Shown here one piece after another: positions 50,693 through 58,101 of a stretch of DNA of 64,000 nucleotides. Below the pieces are notes generated by a model. It worked only from the letters and a program-made list of their open reading frames with translations. It was not told where the DNA came from and did not search any database. Source of the DNA: Bradyrhizobium sp. AUGA SZCCT0283 (GTDB lineage Bacteria; Pseudomonadota; Alphaproteobacteria; Rhizobiales; Xanthobacteraceae); contig NZ_JAFCLU010000011.1 in assembly GCF_018130385.1 (NCBI RefSeq), positions 124,001-188,000 on the forward strand, given 5' to 3'. How positions within the stretch are numbered: the first letter of the stretch is position 1; every line of letters starts with the position of its first letter. Position numbers and translations under genes: made by a program.

Positions 50693-51934
50693 TTGGACGC
50701 TCGCAACTACACCCCTCTGGACGAAACCTCGATCCGCTACGACGGCTGGCGCATCGTCGTCGTCTGTTTCCTGCTGGCGACGTTCGGCTGGGGGCTCGGC
50801 TTCTATGGCCAGAGCGTCTATGTCGCCGAGTTGCAGCGGCTGCACGGCTGGCCGGCGTCGCTGATCTCGTCCGGCACGACGTTCTTTTATCTGTTCGGCG
50901 CCGCGCTGGTCGCGTTCGTCAGCGAAGCCATCAAGGCGTTCGGCCCGCGCAATTGCCTGGTCGCGGGAACGTTGGCGATGGCGGCCGCCGCAATCTCGAT
51001 CGGTCAGGTCAGGGAACCGTGGCAACTTTACCTGGCCAATGCCGTGCTCGCCTTCGGCTGGGCGGGGACCAGCCTCGGCATCATCACCAATACGCTGGGC
51101 CTCTGGTTCGACAAGAAGCGCGGCATGGCGATCAGCCTGGCGCTGAACGGCGCAAGCTTTGGCGGCATCGCCGGCGTGCCGCTGCTGATCATGGCGATCG
51201 GCTATTTCGGCTTTTCCGGTGCGATGACCGCCTCCGCCGTGGTGATGGTCGCGGTAATGGTTCCGGTGATCCTGCTGTCCGTCGGACGGCCGCCGGTCCT
51301 TGCAAGCGCGGGCGCAGTCGACGCTGCGGACGCGCCGTCGCAGACGCAAATTCGCGGGCGAGCGTTTCGCGATATCGGCTTCCTCTCGGTGTCAGCGGCG
51401 TTCGCGCTGGTGCTGTTCGCGCAGGTCGGCTTCATCGTGCACCTGATCTCGTTTCTGGATTCGGTGATCGGGCGGCAGCAGGCGGCGATTGCGGTGGCGC
51501 TGTTGACGGCGATGGCGGTGGTCGGCCGCGTGCTGTTTTCCTTCGTGATCGACCGGATGAACCAGCGACTGGCGTCGGCGCTGTCTTTTTTGAGCCAGGC
51601 GATCGCACTTCTGATCGTCATCAACGTGCATCATGATTACGCGCTGATCGCCGCCTGCGCGCTGTTTGGCTTTTCGGTCGGCAATCTGATCACGCTGCCG
51701 GCGCTGATCGTGCAGCGCGAATTCGACCCGCGTTCATTCGGCGTGCTGGTCAGCCTGATCACGGCGATCAACCAGATCACCTACGCGTTCGGCCCCGGCG
51801 TGGTCGGCCTGCTGCGCGATCTCTCGGGAAGCTACACGCTGCCGTTCTATGGCTGTATCGCGGTGGAGCTGACGGCGGCCTTGCTGGTCATGATCCGCGG
51901 GCGTGCGCGCCACACAAAGACCTCCTCACCATGA
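50693..51934 (+). CDS. MFS transporter (monocarboxylate/oxalate-formate-like)
   Basis: A ~413-residue, 12-TM major facilitator. TM1 starts RIVVVCFLLATFGWGLGFYG; GTSLGIITNTLGLWFDKKRG and AISLALNGASFGGIAGVPLL are typical of the monocarboxylate transporter-like group. The start is uncertain: a TTG at 50693 preceded by GAAGGGA gives a good N terminus (DARNYTPLDETSIRYDGW), while the ATG at 50627 adds 22 residues that do not look like protein sequence. The gene is convergent with the VOC dioxygenase gene, with only 4 bp between them. Confidence 0.83.
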   Translation: MDARNYTPLDETSIRYDGWRIVVVCFLLATFGWGLGFYGQSVYVAELQRLHGWPASLISSGTTFFYLFGAALVAFVSEAIKAFGPRNCLVAGTLAMAAAAISIGQVREPWQLYLANAVLAFGWAGTSLGIITNTLGLWFDKKRGMAISLALNGASFGGIAGVPLLIMAIGYFGFSGAMTASAVVMVAVMVPVILLSVGRPPVLASAGAVDAADAPSQTQIRGRAFRDIGFLSVSAAFALVLFAQVGFIVHLISFLDSVIGRQQAAIAVALLTAMAVVGRVLFSFVIDRMNQRLASALSFLSQAIALLIVINVHHDYALIAACALFGFSVGNLITLPALIVQREFDPRSFGVLVSLITAINQITYAFGPGVVGLLRDLSGSYTLPFYGCIAVELTAALLVMIRGRARHTKTSSP

Positions 51935-51938
51935 GGAA

Positions 51939-52433
51939 TTAGGTTTCCCGCTGCCGCAGCAAATCCTCCAGATCCAGCCGTTTCGTGAACATCGCCAGCG
52001 ATCCATCCGGCGCTCGCGGCCATTCTTCCTGCGGCCGGTCGCGGTAGAGCTCGACGCCGTTCTGGTCGGGATCGCGCAAATACAGCGCCTCGCTGACGCC
52101 GTGGTCGCTGGCGCCGTCCAGCTCGATGCCGGCCTCGATCACGCGATACAGCGCATCCGCCAGCGCCGGGCGCGTGGGATAGAGAATGGCGGTGTGAAAC
52201 AGCCCGGTGGCATCAGGCGGCGGTGGATGGCCGCCTTTGCTTTCCCAGGTGTTGAGTCCGATGTGATGGTGATAGCCGCCCGCCGAAATGAACGCCGCAC
52301 TGGCGCCCATCCGCTGCATCACCTCGAAGCCGAGCACGCCGCAATAGAACCCCAGCGCGCGCTCGAGATCGGCGACCTTGAGGTGAACATGCCCGATCCG
52401 GGTGCCTGATATGATGGGTGGGTTCTGGGGCAT
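51939..52433 (-). CDS. VOC-family dioxygenase/glyoxalase-like protein (catechol 2,3-dioxygenase type)
   Basis: A 164-residue protein of the vicinal oxygen chelate fold. Metal ligands fit the extradiol pattern: histidine in IGHVHLKVADLERALGFYC, histidines in AGGYHHHIGLNTWES and glutamate in NGVELYRDRP. The arrangement and single-module size are like CatE-type catechol 2,3-dioxygenases from Gram-positives, though other VOC enzymes cannot be excluded. It is minus strand; the carboxymuconolactone-decarboxylase-like gene upstream is separated by a 254-bp repeat region. Confidence 0.8.
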   Translation of the reverse strand: MPQNPPIISGTRIGHVHLKVADLERALGFYCGVLGFEVMQRMGASAAFISAGGYHHHIGLNTWESKGGHPPPPDATGLFHTAILYPTRPALADALYRVIEAGIELDGASDHGVSEALYLRDPDQNGVELYRDRPQEEWPRAPDGSLAMFTKRLDLEDLLRQRET

Positions 52434-52687
52434 GTGCTTCTCCGCTTGCGGTTCTCAACCTCGCCCCGCTTGCGGGGCGAGGCGTAGGCCGCCTTCGACG
52501 GCCGTCCAATAAAGAACGCCGAAGCAGGGCTTCGGCTATACTTTACGCGAAGCGGAAAGTCCGGGTGAGGGGGTACAGTCTATCGTGAGGTCACGTTTCG
52601 CGGAGGGAGCCCCTCACCCCGACCCTCTAAGAGCGAGCTTCGCTCGTCTCGACCCCGCGTAAGTGCGGGGAGAGGGGAAGAGAGAAC
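52434..52687. repeat. Intergenic repeat region, family D
   Basis: 254 bp without a gene. It holds a perfect hairpin at 52459-52482 (arms cctcgccccgc/gcggggcgagg, 2-base loop), then a gtgagggggt...agcccctcacccc pairing and gagcgagcttcgctcgtctc, and ends cgcgtaagtgcggggagagg. This mosaic of short palindromes resembles the Rhizobiales intergenic mosaic elements. It ends at the stop of the next minus-strand gene. Confidence 0.65.
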
Positions 52688-53233
52688 TCACGCAAGATCT
52701 GATATCTCACCGTCCGGCAGTCCGAACTCAAAGGTGTTCAGCGTCATCGACACCATCGTGTAGTAGCCGCACAGCCCGATCACTTCGACAATCCCGCGTT
52801 CGGTGAGCACCTTCACCGCCTCATCGTACAGCGGTTGCGAGACCCCTTTACCCTCATGCAGCGACTTGGCGAGGTCGTAGATCATCTGGCCTTTTGGGTC
52901 GTCAAACGTCGGCGTGCGGCGGTCGCGGATGTCTTCGATGATTTTGGGGTCCACGCCGCCCTTCAGCGCCAGCCGCTTGTGCGCGAACCATTCGTAATGC
53001 GAGGTCCAGTGCCGCGCGGTGACGAGGATTGCGATCTCGGAAAGCTTTGCGGGAAACATCGTGTTGAAACGAAGCTGCTCGCCGAGCCGCGTGGCATGCC
53101 GCGCCATGTCCGGGCTGTTGAGCCAGGCCATCATCGGCGCCGGCGGGGCGCCGCGCTTGCCTGATATCGCCTCGTCGTAGGTTTCTTTTTGTTCGGCGCT
53201 CATTTCGCCAGGCGAAAGCAATTTCAGCCGCAT
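52688..53233 (-). CDS. Carboxymuconolactone decarboxylase-like protein
   Basis: A ~181-residue all-helical protein. The AhpD/CMD core is seen as LSEIAILVTARHWTSHYEWF followed by AHKRLALKGGVDPKIIEDIR. The CxxC redox motif of AhpD is absent, so a peroxidase-reductase role is unlikely. Start: MRLKLLSPGEMSAEQKETYD at 53233 matches the family's beginning; the 14 extra residues from 53275 do not. The substrate is not known. Confidence 0.83.
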   Translation of the reverse strand: MRLKLLSPGEMSAEQKETYDEAISGKRGAPPAPMMAWLNSPDMARHATRLGEQLRFNTMFPAKLSEIAILVTARHWTSHYEWFAHKRLALKGGVDPKIIEDIRDRRTPTFDDPKGQMIYDLAKSLHEGKGVSQPLYDEAVKVLTERGIVEVIGLCGYYTMVSMTLNTFEFGLPDGEISDLA

Positions 53234-53393
53234 GCCCGTTTCCTCTTGTTTTTCAATCGTTACGGCTTTGCGCATACACCCGATTCCGCGTCATGACCAC
53301 CACCGCAGCAGCATGGGCTGACGTCAGACATATATTGAATTCCGCAACGCGAGGGCTAAGGTCGCTCCCAACATCCCACATGGAAACGCCATC

Positions 53394-54578
53394 ATGTCCG
53401 ATCTGGAAATATTCCGCCGTGAAACCCGCGCCTGGCTGGAGGCGAATTGCCCGCCGGAGATGCGGCGTCCGATGACTTCGGAGAACGACACCTATTGGGG
53501 CGGCCGCAATGCCAAATTCTCGTCGGAGCCGCAGCGTGTCTGGTTCGAGCGGATGCGCGACAAGGGCTGGACCGTGCCGGACTGGCCCAAGGAATATGGC
53601 GGCGGAGGGCTCGATCGCGCCGAGCACAAGGTGCTGCGCGAGGAGATGTCGGCGATCGGCGCCCGCGCGCCGCTGTCGAGTTTCGGCATCTGGATGCTCG
53701 GGCCGGCGCTGTTGAAATACGGCAACGAGGCGCAGAAGAAGGAGCATCTGCCGAAAATCGCCGCAGGCCTGATCCGCTGGTGCCAGGGCTATTCCGAGCC
53801 GAACGCCGGATCGGACCTCGCCTCGCTGCAGACCCGCGCCGAGAGCGATGGCGACGATTACATCATCACCGGCCAGAAGATCTGGACGTCCTACGCGAAC
53901 TACGCCGACTGGATCTTCTGCCTGGTGCGGACCGATTCGACGGCGAAGAAGCATGACGGCATCAGTTTTATCCTGTTCGATATGGCCTCGAAGGGCGTGT
54001 CGACCAAACCTATTCTCCTGATCTCGGGCTATTCGCCGTTCTGCGAAACCTTCTTCGATAATGTGCGCGTGCCGAAGTCGCATGTGGTGGGTACCGTCAA
54101 CCGCGGCTGGGATGTGGCGAAATATCTGTTGCAGCACGAGCGGGCGATGATCTCGGGCACTGGAGAGCGCGGTATCGGCCGTCCGCTCGGGCAGGTCGCC
54201 GCCGACTCCGTCGGAAGTGATGATTCCGGTCGGCTCGACGATGCCATGCTGCGCAGCCAGATCGCCGCGTTCGACATCGACGAGGCGGCGTTTGCAGCCG
54301 TGGCCGAACGCGCCGTCGATCTGGCGAAAGCCGGGCAGTCGCATCCGGCGTTTTCCTCGGCGATGAAATATTACGGCACCGAGCTCAACAAGCGCCGCCA
54401 CGAAATCCTGATGTCGGCGGGCGGCATCGATGCGCTGGAATGGGAAAGCGGGCGCTCCAGAGGCGGCGCCCGCCCGCGCGCCTGGCTGCGCACCAAGGCC
54501 AACTCGATCGAAGGCGGCACCTCCGAGGTGATGCTCGGCATCGTCGCCAAGCGCATCCTCGATCTGCCGGGGGCGTGA
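53394..54578 (+). CDS. Acyl-CoA dehydrogenase (catalytic-type subunit)
   Basis: A 394-residue FAD enzyme that oxidises an acyl-CoA to the 2-enoyl form. The N-terminal helical domain includes FEWLEANCPPEMRRPM-like sequence; the middle beta domain has YSEPNAGSDLASLQTRAE and GQKIWTSYANYADWIFCLVR. The C terminus has SIEGGTSEVMLGIVAKRILD, which places a glutamate at the catalytic-base position. It is followed 174 bp later on the same strand by a second acyl-CoA dehydrogenase gene that lacks this residue, so the two may form a heteromeric enzyme. Confidence 0.9.
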   Translation: MSDLEIFRRETRAWLEANCPPEMRRPMTSENDTYWGGRNAKFSSEPQRVWFERMRDKGWTVPDWPKEYGGGGLDRAEHKVLREEMSAIGARAPLSSFGIWMLGPALLKYGNEAQKKEHLPKIAAGLIRWCQGYSEPNAGSDLASLQTRAESDGDDYIITGQKIWTSYANYADWIFCLVRTDSTAKKHDGISFILFDMASKGVSTKPILLISGYSPFCETFFDNVRVPKSHVVGTVNRGWDVAKYLLQHERAMISGTGERGIGRPLGQVAADSVGSDDSGRLDDAMLRSQIAAFDIDEAAFAAVAERAVDLAKAGQSHPAFSSAMKYYGTELNKRRHEILMSAGGIDALEWESGRSRGGARPRAWLRTKANSIEGGTSEVMLGIVAKRILDLPGA

Positions 54579-54597
54579 GCCTCCAGCCGTTCTCTCA

Positions 54598-54713
54598 CGT
54601 CGTCCCTGCGAAAGCAGGGACCCATAACCACCGCTGTCTGAGCATTGTGACGCTAGCACCATTCATACTCGATAAGCCGCGGCGTATGGGTCCCTGCTTT
54701 CGCAGGGACGACG
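54598..54713. repeat. Intergenic palindromic repeat, family C copy
   Basis: Left arm cgtcgtccctgcgaaagcag followed by ggacccataacca; right arm gccgcggcgtatgggtccct followed by gctttcgcagggacgacg. The single change in the left arm (aaagc for aacgc) is mirrored in the right arm (gcttt for gcgtt), so pairing is kept. It lies between the two acyl-CoA dehydrogenase genes. Confidence 0.88.
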
Positions 54714-54751
54714 AAGCAACTTAATTCACCTCTGAAGCGGATATCTGTCCA

Positions 54752-55891
54752 ATGGCACTCGTCCTCACCGAAGAACAATCCATGCTGCGCGACAGCGCCC
54801 GCGGCCTCATCAGCGACAAGGCGCCGGTGGCGCACCTGCGCAGCTTGCGCGACAGCAAGGACGCAACGGGCTTCTCCCGCGACCTCTGGAAGGCGTTTGC
54901 CGAGATGGGATTTTCCGGCCTGCTGGTGCCGGAAAATTTCGGCGGCTCCGGGCTCGGCTGCGTCGAGGCCGGCGTTGTCATGGAGGAAATCGGCCGCACT
55001 TTGATGCCGTCGCCATTCCTGTCGACAGCGGTGCTGGCGGTGTCCGCACTGGCGCGCGGCGGCAGCGAAGCGCAGAAGTCGGCGCATCTGCCGAAGGTCG
55101 CGGACGGCTCGCTGCTGGCCGCACTTGCGGTCGATGAAGGGACAAAGCATCGCCCGCTGCAGATCAACTTGCAGGCGGTGCGTTCCGGCAACGGTTTCAA
55201 GCTCAACGGCGCCAAGGCTCTCGTGGTCGACGGTCACACCGCCGATCTCCTGATCGTCGCTGGCCGCACCGGCGGCGCGGCCGGTGAGCGCAACGGGCTG
55301 ACACTGTTCCTGGTCGATCCCAAGGCCAAGGGCGTTGCGATCGAACGCACCGTGATGGTCGATGCGCACAACGCCGCTCGAATCGAATTCGCCAATGTCG
55401 AGGTCGATGCCGATCATGTGCTCGGCGAGGTCGACCAGGGCGGGGCGCTGCTGGACGGCGTGCTCAATATCGGCCGCGGTGCGGTGGCCTCCGAAATGGT
55501 GGGCCTGAGCGAGGAGGTGTTCGGCCGCACCGTCACGTATCTCAAGGAGCGCAAGCAGTTCGGCAAGCTGATCGGCGAATTCCAGGCGCTGCAGCACCGC
55601 GCCGCCCAGCTCTACATCGACATCGAGATCACCCGCTCGGCCGTCCTGAAGGCGCTGCAGATGCTTGACGGCGATTTCGAGCACGCTGGCGCCGCGGTCG
55701 CAGTCGCAAAGGCCCGCGCCGGCACCACGGCGACGCTGGCGGTACAGGAGGGTGTGCAGATGCACGGCGGCATGGGCATGACCGACCAGTTCGACATCGG
55801 CTTCTTCATGAAGCGCGCGCGGGTCTGCCAGGAATTGTTTGGGGACAGCAATTACCACGCTGATCAACTGGCGCGGATGAAGAGTTATTAG
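54752..55891 (+). CDS. Acyl-CoA dehydrogenase homologue without the usual catalytic glutamate
   Basis: A 379-residue member of the acyl-CoA dehydrogenase family. N-terminal LVLTEEQSMLRDSARGLISD, WKAFAEMGFSGLLVPENFGG and the C-terminal VQEGVQMHGGMGMTDQFDIG with FMKRARVCQELFGDSNYHAD are clear. At the C-terminal catalytic-base position, where the partner has EGGTSE, this protein has FGDSNYH and no glutamate. This is characteristic of the non-catalytic or partner subunits of alpha2-beta2 enzymes. It probably works with the upstream homologue. Confidence 0.87.
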   Translation: MALVLTEEQSMLRDSARGLISDKAPVAHLRSLRDSKDATGFSRDLWKAFAEMGFSGLLVPENFGGSGLGCVEAGVVMEEIGRTLMPSPFLSTAVLAVSALARGGSEAQKSAHLPKVADGSLLAALAVDEGTKHRPLQINLQAVRSGNGFKLNGAKALVVDGHTADLLIVAGRTGGAAGERNGLTLFLVDPKAKGVAIERTVMVDAHNAARIEFANVEVDADHVLGEVDQGGALLDGVLNIGRGAVASEMVGLSEEVFGRTVTYLKERKQFGKLIGEFQALQHRAAQLYIDIEITRSAVLKALQMLDGDFEHAGAAVAVAKARAGTTATLAVQEGVQMHGGMGMTDQFDIGFFMKRARVCQELFGDSNYHADQLARMKSY

Positions 55892-55895
55892 CGCT

Positions 55896-55998
55896 CGTCA
55901 TTCCGGGGCGCGCGAAGCGCGAGCCCGGAATCCATTTTGCAATTGCGGCCTGATGGATTCCGGGCCCTGCGCCCAAGAGGGCGCATCCCGGAATGACG
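55896..55998. repeat. Intergenic palindromic repeat, family F copy 2
   Basis: Left arm cgtcattccggggcgcgcga followed by gcccggaatcca; right arm tggattccgggccctgcgcc followed by gcatcccggaatgacg. It lies between the convergent dehydrogenase and amino-acid binding-protein genes. Confidence 0.85.
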
Positions 55999-56013
55999 GC
56001 TTTGCGGCTTCTC

Positions 56014-57054
56014 TTACCTGATCGGCGGCGCGTACTGGATGCCGCCGTTGCTCCACAGCGAGTTCAGTCCGCGCGGGATCTTCAGCTTCGATCCTTCGCC
56101 GACGTTGCGCTCGTAGATCTCGCCGTAATTGCCGACATGGCGGATGATGCGGGCGGCCCAGTCCTTGCTCAGGCCGAGGTCTTCGCCGTAGCTGCCTTCG
56201 GTGCCGACCAGCCGCATCACGTCGGGTTTCTTCGACTTCAGCGCCTCATCGATGTTCTTCGAGGTGATGCCGAGCTCCTCGGCGTTGATCATCGCGTAAA
56301 GCGTCCACTTCACGAGCATCATCCAGTCGTCGTCGCGCTGACGTACCACGGGAGCGAGCGGCTCCTTGGAAATGACGTCGGGCAGGATGACGTGGTCGCT
56401 CGGCTGGATGAGGTTCAAGCGGAGTGCGTAGAGCTGGGAGACGTCGGCGGTGAAGGTATCGCACTTGCCGGATTCATAGGCCTTGAGCACGTCTTCCAGC
56501 TTGGGAAACTTGACTTCCGTGTATTTCATGTTGTTGGCGCGGAAATGGTCGGCGACGTTGAGCACCGTCGTCGTCCCCTCCTGCACGCAAACCTTGCTGT
56601 TGTTGAGGTCCAGCGCGGAATCGATGTTGCGCGAGCGCGGCAGCATGAAACCCTGGCCGTCATAATAGGCGACGGCCGGGAAATAGAGGTCGTAATTGGT
56701 CTCGCGCGACATGCTCCAGGTCGAGTTGCGGGAGAGTATGTCGACCTTGCGGCTCTGCAATTCCTTGAAGCGTTCGCTGGCGTCGAGCGGTACGAATTTC
56801 GCCTTCTTTGGGTCGTCGAAGATCGCCGCGGCGACCGCGCGGCAGAAGTCGACATCGAAGCCGGTCCAGTCGCCCTTGTCGTCGGGGATCGAGAAGCCGG
56901 GCAGGCCCTTGTTGACGCCGCACAGCACGTCGCCGCGGCGGATGGTCCGCTTCAGGGTCTTGGTGTCGTAACGCTCATAGGTGATCGCGATAGCCGCGAC
57001 CGCGATTGCGACCGCCAGCCCGATGAGGAGGCCGCCTCGAAATGTCCGTAGCAT
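56014..57054 (-). CDS. Polar amino-acid ABC transporter substrate-binding protein (AapJ-like)
   Basis: A 346-residue periplasmic protein of the type II family. The N terminus is a hydrophobic segment (LLIGLAVAIAVAAIAITYER) that may be an uncleaved anchor rather than a cleavable signal. Family signatures follow: GDVLCGVNKGLPGFSIPDDK, GDWTGFDVDFCRAVAAAIFD and YDLYFPAVAYYDGQGFMLPR. Two or more cysteines probably form the disulfide found in AapJ/BztA. No permease or ATPase gene is adjacent, so it is an orphan, and the ligand (probably a polar amino acid) is inferred from the family. Confidence 0.9.
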   Translation of the reverse strand: MLRTFRGGLLIGLAVAIAVAAIAITYERYDTKTLKRTIRRGDVLCGVNKGLPGFSIPDDKGDWTGFDVDFCRAVAAAIFDDPKKAKFVPLDASERFKELQSRKVDILSRNSTWSMSRETNYDLYFPAVAYYDGQGFMLPRSRNIDSALDLNNSKVCVQEGTTTVLNVADHFRANNMKYTEVKFPKLEDVLKAYESGKCDTFTADVSQLYALRLNLIQPSDHVILPDVISKEPLAPVVRQRDDDWMMLVKWTLYAMINAEELGITSKNIDEALKSKKPDVMRLVGTEGSYGEDLGLSKDWAARIIRHVGNYGEIYERNVGEGSKLKIPRGLNSLWSNGGIQYAPPIR

Positions 57055-57107
57055 TTTCTAACTCACAATTTCAGGGAAATGGGTCGGCTGGAGGAATCGC
57101 GTCGCAA

Positions 57108-57707
57108 TTACAGTTCCGGCTTTTGCCGGATGATCACCTTGGTGCCGACCGGGACGCGCTCGTAGAGATCGGCGACGTCGGCGTTGACCAGGCGGAAGCA
57201 GCCGGAGGAGACGGCGGTACCGATCGTGTCGGGCCGGTTGGTGCCGTGGATGCGGTAGACGGTGGTGCCGAGATACATTGCGCGGGCACCGAGCGGATTG
57301 CCGGGGCCGCCGGCCATGAAGCGCGGCAGATAGGGCTGGCGCGCGATCATCTCGGGTGGCGGTGTCCAGTCCGGCCATTCCGCCTTGCGGGTGATGTTCA
57401 CGAGCCCCTGCCACTGGAATCCCTCGCGGCCGACACCGATGCCGTAGCGCAATGCGCGGCCGTTGCCCTGAACCAGATAAAGATGGCGCTCGGCCGTGAC
57501 CACGATGATGGTGCCCGGCGCTTCGCTGGTGCGATAGAGCACCGCAGTCTTCCTGAACTGCGGATCGAGTTCGACGGATTCGTCAGGGATAAGCCCCGGT
57601 TGGTCGCCGACGTCGGGCTGTCGCGTCTGCGCCTGGCTCTGCGGGGCCGAAAGGACCAGACCGCCTGCAGCGATCATCATCCAGATCAGGTGCCGAAATT
57701 TCGTCAT
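57108..57707 (-). CDS. L,D-transpeptidase (YkuD family)
   Basis: A ~199-residue exported enzyme. Signal peptide MTKFRHLIWMMIAAGGLVLS, cleaved near QSQAQ. The catalytic domain spans about residues 65-197 with RIHGTNRPDTIGTAVSSGCF, placing His154 and the nucleophile Cys170 in the family order. It would form 3-3 cross-links in peptidoglycan or attach proteins to it. The ATG at 57707 is chosen from the signal peptide; the frame to 57791 is not needed. GAGGAGAG lies just upstream of this start on the minus strand. Confidence 0.88.
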   Translation of the reverse strand: MTKFRHLIWMMIAAGGLVLSAPQSQAQTRQPDVGDQPGLIPDESVELDPQFRKTAVLYRTSEAPGTIIVVTAERHLYLVQGNGRALRYGIGVGREGFQWQGLVNITRKAEWPDWTPPPEMIARQPYLPRFMAGGPGNPLGARAMYLGTTVYRIHGTNRPDTIGTAVSSGCFRLVNADVADLYERVPVGTKVIIRQKPEL

Positions 57708-57969
57708 CGCAGAGCTCTCCTCGTGGCACGTTGGCCAAATGCGCATGATCCGCCAAAGTGTAAGCGGTTGGGCGATAAGATCATGCGTCACTTTTAAGTC
57801 AGAGCGCGATCGGACGCAAAACCGGTTCCCACTTTTGCTGATCGCGCTCGGGAACCATCAAATCTCAGGGCCAGCTTGATGGCAAGTTTAGGGCGAATGA
57901 GGCGGATAGGTGACTGAAATGTCTTCTATTTCCGCCAACCGCCCAATTCATGGGGTATCCGGCTTTGGC
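57708..57969. other. Intergenic region upstream of the L,D-transpeptidase gene
   Basis: 262 bp with a family E repeat at 57802-57849 and no gene that I can see. It should contain the transpeptidase promoter and the end of the cyd operon transcript. Confidence 0.5.
57802..57849. repeat. Intergenic palindromic repeat, family E copy 3
   Basis: Arms gagcgcgatc and gatcgcgctc around the core aaaaccggttcccactttt. Same core as at 43098-43143, different complementary arms. Confidence 0.82.
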
Positions 57970-58101
57970 CTATTTCGGCGCGATCCACAGCCGCAGGCAA
58001 AACGAAATCAGCGCCACAGTACCGACGCCGCCGAGCCATAGCAGCACAAACCACAGTAAACGCTGCGCGAGAGGGCGTGGATTTGGCTTGGTCCAAATCA
58101 A
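57970..58101 (-). CDS. Tiny membrane protein of cytochrome bd oxidase operon (DUF2474-like)
   Basis: A 43-residue protein with a TTG start whose first base pairs into the cydB stop (TTGA overlap at 58098-58101). It reads (M)IWTKPNPRPLAQRL, then one TM segment WFVLLWLGGVGTVALISFCL, and ends RLWIAPK. DUF2474 proteins of this size, with a basic head and one TM, follow cioAB in many proteobacteria and are thought to be small oxidase subunits like CydX. The overlap and family pattern make the gene convincing even though it lacks an ATG. Confidence 0.78.
   Translation of the reverse strand: MIWTKPNPRPLAQRLLWFVLLWLGGVGTVALISFCLRLWIAPK

Noticed and set aside
53318..53327. ctgacgtcag palindrome between divergent genes
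   Set aside because: A 10-bp palindrome is likely by chance in 64 kb. I noted it as a possible site but did not annotate it.
53394..55891. Pimeloyl-CoA dehydrogenase large and small subunits (pimC/pimD)
   Set aside because: Sizes are similar, but the sequence starts do not match what I remember of those proteins and no pimA, pimB, pimE or pimF gene is nearby.
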